Shown: positions 1-12,600, counted from the first letter of the stretch. The stretch is 25,595 nucleotides of DNA from Phoronis australis (GCA_002633005.1 NMRA01000954.1:1-25595); one strand, 5' to 3'. A program made the numbers and translations. The notes: generated by a model from the letters alone, not told the origin.

Positions 1-135
1 CACACTAGGACACACTGCCTCTTCACACTAGGACACACTGCCTCCTCACACTAGAACACACTGCCTCCTCACACTGGGACACACTGCCTCCTCACACTAA
101 GACACACTGCATCCTCACACTAGGACACACACTAC
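1..135. repeat. 23-bp minisatellite, about 6 units, cut by the window edge
   Basis: Successive units read CACACTAGGACACACTGCCT plus CCT or CTT. About six copies have a few substitutions each, and the last is degenerate (ACACACACTACACCCT). The array begins before the window, so its full length is unknown. No coding role is visible. Confidence 0.9.
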
Positions 136-546
136 ACCCTCTTAGGGATTTCCTCATGTCTTGCTTCATTACTACATGACTACCGAGACAACTGTTCTAC
201 CACTAATATGCGTTTGTAATATTATTGGAAACAGCAGGATTTTGATCTTGTCAAGGTTTTTTACACATACAAATTGTTAGAAATCCTTACATTTTTCTCG
301 CCACTCGACTCCTGATGTGCGCGTAGGCTTGGGCTAAACAATAATGACATTGAAATCAACCCGGGTTAGTTGTAATTTCTCGCCCAGTAAACAACCCTGG
401 TTAGTTCTTGTAATATCTCGCCCAGTAAACAACCCTGGTTAGTTCTTGTAATTTCTCGCCCAGTAAACAACAAATTAATCTTTTATTTTATAAATTGAGC
501 CTTTATTTTATTGGATTGTAGAAATCTGAAGTATTAATTGGTAAGA
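136..546 (+). promoter_or_regulatory. Upstream region / 5'UTR of the RBM33-like gene (extent inferred)
   Basis: This stretch lies directly upstream of the first coding ATG at 547. I see no ORF and no clear TATA box. TTTTATTGGATTGTAG at 514-529 resembles a 3' splice site, so a 5'UTR intron could end there, with the start codon in the following exon. A 38-bp tandem repeat sits at 361-471. Promoter function is inferred from position only. Confidence 0.35.
361..471. repeat. 38-bp tandem repeat, 3 units, upstream of the gene
   Basis: Units contain CCTGGTTAGTTCTTGTAAT followed by TCTCGCCCAGTAAACAAC. Two full 38-bp copies (396-433, 434-471) follow a 35-bp variant (361-395). It lies about 75-185 bp upstream of the start codon, where unit-number variation could alter promoter or 5'UTR spacing. 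Confidence 0.85.
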
Positions 547-642
547 ATGCCAAGAGTTCGTCCAACAGAAGCCTCTTGGGATAGTGACGATGATCTCACG
601 GGTCACATAGCAGGTATTGATGCATTCCCAGATTTGAAGAAG
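547..642 (+). CDS. RBM33: RBM33-like exon 1 (aa 1-32)
   Basis: The start ATG has A at -3. The peptide begins MPRVRPTEASWDSDDDL and ends FPDLKK at AAG|GTAAGT, a consensus donor (phase 0). The WDS-DDL stretch resembles the WDSELEDDLL segment near the N-terminus of vertebrate RBM33. The exon is too short to stand out as an ORF. It was chosen because it splices in frame onto exon 2 and supplies the only plausible initiator. Confidence 0.75.
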
Positions 643-3600
643 GTAAGTGGCATTTAGTCTATTGTTTGTGCACTCGAGATATGTGGTTGAGTATTCAATA
701 TTACATGGGTTTGTGATACATTTGTGAACTTGGATAGGACGATATAGGCAGAAGTATCTTTTTGGTGTTTGTTGTTGTAGTTTTAGTCTAATTAATAAAC
801 ACTACATTTCTGCAATCTCAACAATTTCAGACAAATAGCAATTGCCAAAATTGGTATTTTTTAATTTTTCAAAGGTATTGTTCACAACACCAGCACACCG
901 ACCTAGGCCTACACTTTACTGTAATAAACTGTCACGAAAATTGCAATTTGTGCTCCTGTTTCGTCTGCCATGGGCTTCCATTTTGCATTTACATGAATTT
1001 GTTATTTAGTCTCGGTATTTTCCTCCCATCCTCATGGAAAATTATTTAGTTACTTAGAGCGTAATGAAGATTTTTATTAAAATTTGATACGTTTTTGTTG
1101 AATTCTTTATATTTTGACTGCCTAGTTTTACTGTTACCCCTATTTATACTGTGACTGCACATAGTTTTATTGTTACCCCTATTCAAGATATACAATCCAA
1201 TTAATCAAATGTCAGGTGTGCATGTCCCGCATTCAGTTCATTGAGACAATGTGAATTTATCGTTAATGGTGGCCGTGCTTGTAACATGCGTGACTGTGTT
1301 AAAATGTTCTCAAAGACAATCTACATCTCTTCAGATAAACGTTCATTTTATGAATGTGTTTTGCAAATGTGTTCTTATTTTTGTGATTATGATTTTCCGA
1401 TGAATCTGCTGGTGGAGTTGGAATGTCATGATATGAAAATGGTATTTTGTGTTCTCTTTTGGATTGTACTGTATGTCGGCCATTTATTGTGACCTGAGAT
1501 ACAATAATGTTGTTGTAGACCTGTTCTAAAGCACATCCCACATTATTAAAGTCTATATACACTTGTATTGGTAGCTTGGATTGTACTGTATGTCGGCCAT
1601 TTATTGTGACCTGAGATACAATAATGTTGTTGTAGACCTGTTCTAAAGCACATCCCAAATTATGAAAGTCTATATACGCTTGTATTAGTAGCTTTATTTA
1701 GCTCAAAAATGTTTTGTGATGATTCAATTTGCTAAGCTTTCCATTGCAGTCGGACACAGAGGAGGAACTAGATGAAGATGCACTGCTGGGTTTGAGCGAT
1801 GGCCAGTTGGAGCAAACGACTGATCAGGACGATGGCAATGATGGTGTGTACAGTCAGGTTTCAAACTCACTGGCATGGTACAGTTTACTTGACCGTGTCC
1901 AAGCACTGAAATTCAGTTTTCAAACTTGGCATCTTAACTCACATTTGACTCAAGCACCGACTCACAGTTTTTGATTTCATACTCATATATTTTTTACTTG
2001 GCATGTATAGCGACCAATTTTAAATTGCACTACTTACAGTCTTGAGTTTAGATATTGGCTCTGTCAAAAAAATGCTGTAACTCTAAATAAAGTAGTGCAG
2101 TCGAAGTTCAGACAAGGTTTATGATCAGGCCTGAATTCATAGGATGTACTTAAGTTTGCACAGGATGGTTTAATATAATAGTTTTCTCAATCTTAAGAAA
2201 TAACTTGGATGTGGACCTAAAATTGCATTGGGAAGATGCTGTTTTGATGTGGACCTTAAATTGCATTGGGAAGATGCTGTTTTGATGTGGACCTTAAATT
2301 GCATTGGAAAGATGCTGTTTTGATGTGGACCTTAAATTGCATTGGGAAGATGCTGTTTTGATGTGTACCTTAAATTGCATTGGGAAGATGCTGTTTTGAT
2401 GTGGACCTTAAATTGCATTGGGAAGATGCTGTTTTGATGTGGACCTTCAGGGCTCGACGCTATTAAAATCGCCAGGTCGCATTTTGCGACCTAGCCAAAA
2501 TCCCAGGTCGCATTTTCAAAATCCAGCTCGCATTAGTAAATGCCAGGTCGCAAAATTTTCCCGCCATTTTTACGCGCCAAAATAGATTTTTTAGATCATC
2601 GAGAAAATGTTTAGATTATGCTCTTACCTGCAGCGTTAAATACTCACAAATTTCGGATCTCAAAATTGACTTCATTCATGCAGGTACGGCCTTACTGTTC
2701 TTCACGACCGCCATTGAAAGACTCTAGAGCGCAAGGCAAGTTGCCGACGTGAAAGTTGAATCAGTGCTCTCTAACTGACTTGCGCATTCGAGTAGCTAAA
2801 TTTGCGATGTGAAAAGGGAGAAAATGCCCGTTGAAAAAGTATCCGGGATTTTGTTAGATCTGGTCTGCTACTGGCCGTCATCAAAGTCGTTAACGATTCA
2901 AACTAACTCGGGTAATCGCGAGTTTGCTCTTCAATACTCTCCAAGTACGGGAAAAATAGGTCAGTCGCAAAACGACACGCACGTCACTAGTGTTAACTTT
3001 CTTTCCGAGGTATAAAACAAAGCCGGGATTTGGTTTTTACATATTGTGAAAAGACGTTTTTGAAAACTGAAGTTGTGTAAAATGAAAGTGACACACAACA
3101 TATAAGCTGCGTGTCAATTTTAAACCACACGCGGTCGTTTGTAGTGCGCAATGATGGGCGCTAGCTTGAACTGTGGGCGCTTAATTGGAAATTCTCAAAA
3201 TTTAAGGGGGGACTTTTAATAGATCAGTGAGCGCTTATTATGAAACACTTTAAAGGTAGGGAGTAGGCTTGTGCGTGAGCATAGTCGTTAACCTCAGTGT
3301 TTGCGGTAATAAGATATTAAAACGCTGCAATGGTAAGAAAAGTTATAATAATACGATTTTGCGAGGCAAACTCCATCTGGTAGGGGTGACTTTCTGGATA
3401 TCGTTACCACCTACATTGTACCCTTTTTAGCCACCCGGAATGATTTTTTTAACTGCCCGCTTCAGCCGGAACAAGGTTGTTTCTATAGGAGTCTGAACAT
3501 TTTACGGCGACGGTGGTTCGGGGAGCGAAAAGTTGCCGGGGGTGTATAAAGAGAAGAATGAAAAGTTCGCTAACTTGAACCACAATTTCGCATCTAGTGC

Positions 3601-6600
3601 CAGTTTAGTTGCAATAGCTGGCTACGGGCATCGAATACAGGGTTTACAGAACATCAACCCCAGGAAACATCGGAACAGGATAACGTTAGTTCTGGGTTAT
3701 ATCGGTCCCGGGACATCGGGTCTTTTATAACCGCTGGGAAACTGAGTTCATTTTCAAATAAACCAGAGCCAAGCCGGTATACTCTTTCATTTAGGACTGT
3801 CGCTGTTCTTTGAAGTGGTGCGCACGCGTGAGTTCACGCACTTGAATCGTTGGAGTAGGCCTACACTTTACGTTGGCAACAATGTGTGAAAGACAATCAT
3901 ATTTCGCGCACGTAGCCCCAGAAACAAGTAAAGGGTTTGAGAATTTCTTGGCAACTGAAAGTAAAGACGTGACCGTCGTTTGGCGATTAATAAGGCTGTC
4001 ATTTTCACTTTGGCTGTCTTAATACGATAAAAGGAGAAGCACGCCTAAGTTACGATTGTCTGCCGGGACCGCTTGCGCGCTAACGGTGCCGCAGTGCGAT
4101 ATCAGGGATATTGTCGTGGATGTTTGGTACATGTAATAAGGACATCTTATGTGAAAAATAAGCATTTTTGTCCACCTTAAAGTTTTGTAAGTTGATCGCT
4201 TAAGAATTAATAGAAACACTGTTGTTTTGTGAAGTGTTATCACGTGTAAGCAGTGGCCCGAAACTTTCTTCGGCGAATCCGGGAATTTACAAAAGTGGCC
4301 GAAAGTGTTAGCCAATGAAACGCGTCAAAGATCGATTCTTCATATCCCATGTTCACGCGACTTGCTTACAAGTCATCGGGAGGCCTGTTCTCGGTTAGTG
4401 TTCTTTTGAACTTGTATTTGGCAACAACCAAATAACGGTCGGATTAACAAGAGCTGCTTTGTATTTGCCAGGTATCTGTTGAGAAGTGTAAAAACTCAGC
4501 TCGCATTCGTTGGAAATTCCAGGTCGCATTTTGCGACTTTATACGAGCTGACAAAAATCTCAGCTCGCATTTCCAAATTTCAGGTCGCAAATGCGACCTG
4601 CAGCTCGTTATGTCGAGCCCTGACCTTAAATTGCATTGGGAAGATGCTGTTTTGACATGAACCTTAAATTGCATTAGGAAGATGCTGTTTTCTGCTACTA
4701 GTTATTTGTTGTTAACTTCTGCAGACCAACTTCTGGATGAAGAGGAATGCTTCACTGGAAACCAAGCAACTGATGACCTTGGGAAAGAGGAGGAGCTTGA
4801 TGGGGCAGAACCAGATTGGCCAGCCAATGAAAAGCAAGAGGGGGTGGTGGAAGAGGAGGAGGATTTAGAAGAAGGTGATGTGATTGACATATCTGTTAAT
4901 GCTGATATCGAGGACACGCTCTATGAAGAGACATTACAGGGTGAACAGGAGGTGTCATTCAGTGGATATGGAACTCAGTCAACAGTGGAGGATACAGGAA
5001 TGGAGCCCCTAGATGAACCCCAGGTTTGGACTTTGACTGTTAAGTTTTGAGTCTAACATTCGTTTATTAAGTATATGTCGCTTTGGTTAATTTGGTTTCA
5101 TCGACCTCTAGCTGTCTATTGACAGGCTACTCTGTTTGAGCGACCTCTAGCTGTCTAGTTATTGACAGGCTACTCTGTTTGAGCGACCTCTAGCTGTCTA
5201 GTTATTGACAGGCTACTCTGTTTCAGCGACCTCTAGCTGTCTAGTTATTGACAGGCTGCTCTGTTTCAGCGACCTCTAGCTGTCTAGTTATTGACAGGCT
5301 ACTCTGTTTCAGCGACCTCTAGCTGTCTAGTTATTGACAGGCTACTCTGTTTCAGCGACCTCTAGCTGTCTAGTTATTGACAGGATACTCTCCGAGAATT
5401 TCAGCCCCAATCATGTTAGTAAACTACCTGTTTTCTTGTTTTCATTGTGAATAAAATCTTCAATAATATACATTGTGTCGCCATTCTAAAAATTTGCATT
5501 GTTATTATCAATTTCATTCATGAGTCAAAGGTATGCGTTCATTGTTTTTTATTCTGAATACAATCATCAATAAAACATTTGTTTTTGTCTGCTTTCTAAA
5601 AATGTGCTTTACCTAGTCTGTTCTGTCTTGCCTAGATTCCTGAGGATAGTGGTCAAGAGGTCACAGAGGTCACGGCTAAAGCTCAGACCCATGATCAAGA
5701 GGGTCAAGAGTTCAGCTACACTGAAACTGAGGTTGGTATGATCACCATGGTTACTAATTAGTGTAATGTGAAGGCATTTTCTTACTGAAAGTGTTGAGTT
5801 TCAACCAAGTGAGTAATTAGTAGTTGTAAGATTGTCAAACAGGACAAACAGGATCCATAATGACTTTGGATCTTGAGCAAATCAGTGCTTTGCCATAAAA
5901 CATGAATTCTTAAATGTTGCAAATTGTACAATGCTTTATGATAATGTGAGGGAATTGAAGTAGATTTTTGAAAAAATTTTATTTGTGTTTTAACTGTCTG
6001 AAAATATGAACTTTTAGACAACTCAAAATGAATCGAAACTTGATGAAGAGGATGAAGATGAGGATGAAGACAGTGAAGATGAAGGTGAAGATAAGAGGCG
6101 AGGTCGGTTTAAGAGCGAGAGGTCAAGCACGGTCACTGTCAGCAGCACCAAGGACAGGTCAAACATTCCTGACACTCTCGGTAGGTCTCACATTCCAGGC
6201 AGTCTCGATACGTTTCGCATTCTTGACACTCTCCGTTTGTCTCACATTTCAGACACTCAGGACGTCTCGCATTCCAGACATTCTCGATACGTCTCACATT
6301 CCAGACTATCTTGGTACGTCTCATGTTCCAGACACTCTCAGTACGTCTCACACTCCATTCTCGCTACGTCTCACGTTCCAGACACTCGCTAGATCTCACG
6401 TTCCAGACACTCTAGGTCTCACATTCCTGATACTCTCAGTATGTCTCGCATTCTAGACTCTCTTGGTAGGTCTCACATTCTAGACACTCTCGGTATGTCT
6501 CATATTCCAGACATTCTTGGAACATTTCACAAGTCAAAGGTATTTAGGATTTTGACAAAAAAATACAAAGTTTAACAAAGATAATAACTCGTCGGAAATT

Positions 6601-9600
6601 AGAAAAAAGTCAAGGCGAGATTTCTTAACTGGGTTTTTCCTACTCCATGTAAAAGAGGAACGGTCTGGATTGTAAACTCTCCAAGGGTCAACTAAATTAA
6701 ACGTTTGCTTTAAATTTAAAACTGCTTTTCTAGCCTGAGGATTGTTCAGATTGAAATAACCAAAACAGTCCCGGTCATAATCTTGGACCAAATTCCAATC
6801 TCCACACAGAACAATAAATTCGGAGTTGAACAGGGAGATGCGATCTGCAACGTTTTCATAAAAAAGTGGAGAATCTTGGTTGCAAAATGATAGTTTGGAA
6901 AATTGTAACAGTGTTTTTGCGATTTCAACTTGAGCATTTAAATCAAATGAAGTTTGTTTATGTTACGGATGCTATTGTTTTGTTATTTGTTTACCTTTTG
7001 TGTTTGCTTAATTTTAATAAAATGAGGTCACATGACTCAATTAATGATAGATTGGTATGAAGTTAGAAATCAAACTCTACTGGCTTTATGTACTTCTCTC
7101 ACTTGATTTTTATAGTTTTGAAGTTATTTGTATGAAAACACGAGCTTCTTGATAAGGTCCTACATAACCTTAATTATGGTTCGCCTCTTGTAACCAACCA
7201 TTATTAGAAACACGTTCAAAATATTTCTGGTTCAGCCTGACCAAAGATTATTTGTGACAAAATGAGTCTTTAAGTCGCGAATCTTATTTCCTGACTAGAC
7301 TGCAAACAGTCGCTTTTGGTGAAAATTAGGTCAAAATTTTTTTTATTGCAGATTAGGATTATTTGTTCATTCTACTTCACAAAACATGGTTTTAAAACGA
7401 GCAAACTTTATTTTAAGCCTTATTTATTTCATTTTGAAAAACATCACCTTCTCCACAACTGGATAGCTCGTGAAATTTTCATCAAAATATGCCGGTTTTC
7501 GTGACCGCTTTCCTCAATCACCCGATGACCCAATTCCCTCCTAAAAACATCAACAGAAAGGTCAAACTCTGCTCATTATGCATGTAGCAAGCTCATTGAG
7601 TTATTCATCCAATCATTAGTCGTAATTTCACTTTTTGCATTCGGGGTAAATTCAACAGAAGTGCCACTCATCAGTCTTTTAGCTAGCAACGACCTTTTTA
7701 TCTAATACATCGTTGACCTCATTCGCTAGAACTAGTCAAGTGGGCGTGAAATAGTGAGGTCGTGAGCTAGGTCACGGAACGTTGACAAGACATTAAGATG
7801 GCTCATCGTCGAGTAGCTCATATCTGATTAACTCTTGCCGCTGACTGCCGTATCAAGATTAGCAAGAATTAACTGAACTCATCGTAGAGCACATTTGTGC
7901 ATGGAGACAAGGACAAATTTCGTGGCAGCGACGAGTCGTCTGACGACTTCAACTCGTCGCAAGATGAGTTTCATGATCAACCCACCGTAAATACGGTTAC
8001 GTTGGATTGGAACAAGCAGAACTTAAGGAAAACACTCCAGATTAGCTTAATTGCAGAACAACGTCTTCTTCCTGAAAAGCCAGAGGATCGGGGTGCAATT
8101 AGCTGAAAGTTACTGCAAGAGAGAACAATCTTCGACAGGGCTGCAAAACTCAGTGTGGTGTCGAGGCAATCGTTGCTCTGCAATTGTCAGTGAAGGACTT
8201 GGATAGGGATGAGTGATGGTCATTTATTTTCAAAATTATTTATACTAGTGTAAAATTTTGAGTTATTGTGAACAAAAGTCAGTCCCCAATATGTATATTG
8301 TAATCTACATGACTTTGTTTTATTAAACTTCTCCAAAATATTCTTTAACTACTTTTTTACTTGCAGTAACCCCTCCTGCCACAAGTTGACTGATCCTGTA
8401 TTACACTAGCTTGGAAATTTTTTGACCAAGTTGCTGTAACCCAACATGAATATCACTCGTTTTTGGCCAAAATTATGCAATAAGGGTCAATATTTTTATT
8501 ACTTTTATTTGTTTATGTTGTTGTGTATACTAATAAGTCTAAAACGTAGCACTCAATTGCAGGTTGCTGGGAAAATTTTAAAGACACTATCATCACTTTT
8601 TCTCTGCTATTTTCCTTGACCTGTGTAAGCCCTAAATTTTTGCTTTCCCGACTAGAAATGGCAATAACTCGGCCATTTGTTAAGATAAGGACATGTTTCA
8701 TACATCAAAATGATCAGAAAATACTGTATTTTCAGAAAAAATAACAGTTACAAAAATGAGAAATCCCTGCTTAAGACTCACTTTGTGGTGCTGGGTCACA
8801 TTTGTTTTTTTTAATTTTGAAAGCATAATGTCTTTGTTGCAAAAATTAGTGTGCCTGACCAAGAACATTTGGAAGAATTATTATCCCCACCCTACCTATC
8901 TACCCATCTCAGAGGATTGGGATTAGAAAACAAAAGATGTTCCAAGACGTACTTACGAGACTTATAAAGTTGGCAGGTGTTCCTACCTTGAACTCTCCAA
9001 TGCCACTGAAATCATTAAAACTCTTGAGCTCTCAATTTTTTATTCGCATTTCTTTGTTTTTGTGCTTTCTTAGAAATCAGTGAGGAAGAGCAAGCCAAGA
9101 TAGATGAGTTCATGACAAAAGGCAAGCCTGGCAAGCATCGACATCAGCAGAGAGGTGGGCTGAGGCACGGTGGTCCAGGAAGGGGGCTAACACCTGGTCA
9201 TCTGCGCTGTAGTCCACCGCAGAGGTTACACGGTCCCTCTCATATGTCACGAGACATGTTACATCCGAGAATACCCAGCGGTGCCCCTTCACAAGCTCCG
9301 CCCCCGACTTGTCTAGCCACAACTGTAGTCAGTCAACTGGGGTCTCCTCAACAACAGTCATCCATGGGAAACCGCCCAAGGAAGATTCTCATAAACCCGC
9401 ATTTCAAAGGCACAGTGCAAGCGGGCCCTGATGTCCGATTGCTGTATAATGCTGGGCCCCGACCACAACAGTCGCAACAGCCTCAGTCTCACTTCCAAAG
9501 CTCTGTGTCAAACCCCCCTCTATTCTCGTCTCCCACAACAACGCCTGTCCAAAGTTATCCAAGCATGCAGCCTCTACCAACCAGCATGGTGCCGGTGCAG

Positions 9601-12600
9601 AGAGCACCTGCACCACATCAAATACCTGGCCATCAACCAGGTCTCCTTCAGGTATGCACATTCTTTAAAAAAGTAGGTATTAAATCTGTTTGAGAATTTG
9701 GGAAAATAAGCCTTTTAAAGCACAGTATTTGTTCTCTCCATTTTTTATGCGCCTTCATATTTATATTTGGACGCATTATGCCGTCATCTCTGTCCGTCCG
9801 GGCGGCGTCCGTCCAGCGTCCGTTGCTCTATCTCCAAAACCCTTTGACTTGCGTTCATGAAATTTGGCACATGTGTTCCATCCATGAATGGGACGGCATG
9901 AGCAAACTTTCAGACGAATCCAACTACCGGTGTGCCCCCTAATGGCAATTTTAGTTTTTTATGCTTACCTTTGTATCTTCAAAAGTCCTGAACGGATTTT
10001 CATGTGATTTGGTATGTAGGCACCTATTAGTGAGATGACGCTATCCACCCGTTTTCGTATGGATTTGATGTAGTTTGCACCATCTAGTGGCCATTTTTAC
10101 TGTTTTCGAGTTTTTTTACGTCCACCCCTCTATCAACCAAACCGCTCAAAAGATGATTGTGAAAATTGGCATGTATGTGCTTACTATGAAGAGGACAGTT
10201 GAAGAGGATTTTCCGATGATTTTGACTACTGTGGCGCCTCCTAGTGGCAGTTTTTTTTTCCGTCTGGCTGTATCTCCTAAACCGTTCGCAGGAACTTTAT
10301 GAAATTTAGTAAGTATATTTATACGATGTTGACTACGGATGACTACGACTTTCAGACAGATCTGACTACTTCTGTGCCCTTAGTGGCAATTTTAGTTTTT
10401 TACGTTTAACGCTGTATCTTCAAAGGTCCTCAACAGATTTTCATAAAATTTTAAATATAGGTATCTATTGGTGTGGTGACGCTATCTTCCTGTTTTTGGA
10501 TGGAATCAAGGTATGTTGCACCACCAAGTGGCCATTTTTGCTGTCTTCAAGTCTTGTTTTTGGTGTCCACCCCTGTATCAACCAAATCATATTAAAATTC
10601 GCGTATATGTTCTCAGTGTGAAGACGACGTTTGATGATGGTGACTGACTACTATTGGGCCTCCTAGTGGTAGTTATGTTTTGCGCCCATAGTTGTATCTC
10701 CTAAACCCACTGCAGGATCTTTACTAAATTTGGTAAGTGTATTTATATGAAGATAACAACAGACGGCGACGACTTTCAGGCAGATGAACGGAAACTGTGC
10801 CCACAATTTCTTTTTATTCTGTTTCCTTTGTTTCTCTGAAGTTCTTTGACAGATTTTTATGAAATATGGCATGTTCCTGTTGTTTTTGCGCCATCTAGTG
10901 GCCATTTTCATGATACAAATAAATAACCCTAAAAGCACACCATTTGCAGTGCATTCTTGGGCGCATTTCAACGCTCCGCGTTGCTCTTGTTGGGAAAAAA
11001 GGATTCATTCTTTTCGTTTTTGTGGATCACTTTTGTGTCTTGAAACATTCCTTAAAGGCGAAGGCAACCTTTTTTCATGTCACTTTTAGCAAAAATAAGG
11101 TTCGTTGATTATCCCAGACACATTTTTCACTTAATTACAGCTTTTCGTAATTTGATTATTTTCTTGTCCTCTACTCCGGAAGTGACGTTTTGGGAGGCAA
11201 GAGTTTCGTGCCAATTTCTTTTCATTTTAGTCTGACTGTGAGAGCTGCCGAGTCGGTCATTGTTTTACCTCGTTTGTGATAAGTTCGGTCGTCATTTGCT
11301 TTTGTTTACAAGTCAGTCAACATGCCACGCTGTTGCTGCGTGTCAGGATGTACTCATTATCGTCTCACAAGCGCTTTGGGTACCTTGCGTCGCTTTCCGA
11401 AGGATGACACACTTCACCGTACTTGGCTAGCTCGTCCATGTGAAGAACGCAGCGCTACCCGTCCACGCAACGTACAAAGCAGTGGAGGGTTGCCGTCAGA
11501 TTATGACAGATATGTACGCTGAATTGATGAAGGTCCCTGCGAAACAACGCTTGAAAAAGGGTACCATACCATTGCTGTTGATTCCCGGAAGTGCCTGTCG
11601 CCAACCCCGAGAAGTGCGTTTTTGAAGCGAGAAGCCACGCGAGCTGTGGCCACTATATACAGTGACTGGAGGCACTTCATCTACTGTCACCCGTGCCTCC
11701 AAACGGACCCCATTGCATGCAATTTCGGGAACTAGCAGTGATTTGCCCTGTGCTGTTGTCTCTAGCCCAGAGCCTGTAAGCAGCCCTGCAGCGATGTCGA
11801 GTAGTGGGAGTGAATACAGGCCCAGTTCGACACCCAGTGAAGAGGACAGTTCGTCATCAAATGAACAGATCGGTGAGCCTAAGTTTGATAAGTTTATTGT
11901 GCACTTATATTGGAGCTATTTGGAAGGTGCCAAGTGTGTGGCGCGGGAGTCAAACGTCGGGATGTAAGCAGTTTGGATGCTCAGATCACCCTCCAGTGGG
12001 AGTGTGTCGTGGGACACTCGGGCAAGTGGGACAGTTCTTCTGTACGTGAGACGATAATGAGTACACCCCAGTACGGAGCAACAGTGTGGCATGTTGACTG
12101 ACTCGTAAGCAAAAGCAAACGACAACTGAACTTATCACAATCGAGGTACAACAATTACTGACTCGACTGCTCTCACAGTCAGACTCTATGAAAAGAAATT
12201 GGCACGAAATTCTTGCCTCCCAAAATGTCACTTCCGGAGTAGATGACGAGTAATTAATTAAATTACGAAAAGCAGTAAATAAGTGAAAAATATGTCTGGG
12301 ATAATCAACGAACTTTATTTTTGCTAAAATGACATGAAAAAAGGTTGCCTTCGCCTTTAACAGTTGGAGGTTCAGCCGCTCTGTTTGTAGATTGTAGTTA
12401 TCAAATCACCATAATGTCTCTGTGTGTAGTTTGTTGCATTGGGTATCGATTCCACATCACGCTTGTTTGTCTTCTAATTGCTAGTTACCTCATGTTGGGG
12501 CATGTATCACTCATCAGTCTGTATTAATATGTTATGAAATAAATTTTGTTTTACTTGTACATGTACATACTTGTGTTTTCTCACTATATTATATATTGGT

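Larger units (their letters stand above)
11056..12356 (+). mobile_element. Kolobok-like DNA transposon, 1301 bp, TTAA TSD, ~312-bp TIRs
   Basis: TTAA at 11052-11055 and 12357-12360 flank the perfect termini AGGCGAAGGCAACC/GGTTGCCTTCGCCT. The inverted repeats run 11056-11368 and 12046-12356 with scattered differences. Kolobok transposons are defined by TTAA duplication and THAP-domain transposases. Here a THAP-type start (MPRCCCVSGCTHYRLT) and a zinc-ribbon-like piece (LFGRCQVCG...WECVVGHSGKW) lie inside, so the superfamily assignment is well supported. No catalytic core is present, so this copy cannot move itself. It sits just 3' of modular repeat copy A in intron 6. Confidence 0.85.

Noticed and set aside
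1299-1658. Minus-strand ORF with an internally repeated peptide (CALEQVYNNIIVSQVTINGR)
   Set aside because: It simply reads across the 117-bp tandem duplication.
1844-1857. Longer exon 2 ending at CAG|GTTTCA (1858)
   Set aside because: It leaves phase 0, whereas exon 3 is only open in phase 1. The GTGTGT donor at 1844 agrees.
6028-6456. 142-residue ORF starting MNRNLMKRMKMRMK
   Set aside because: It is a shifted frame of exon 5 running into the 27-bp array. The phase-0 frame from 6018 gives the conserved RFKSER and NIPDTLE block.
9112-9693. Exon 6 region as a stand-alone single-exon gene starting at MTKGKPG
   Set aside because: The frame is open upstream to a good acceptor and the join to exon 5 restores NIPDTLEISEEE. 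The ATG is internal.
11322-11522. A functional cellular THAP-domain gene
   Set aside because: It lies wholly inside a TTAA-flanked inverted-repeat element, loses the end of the THAP domain and shifts frame.
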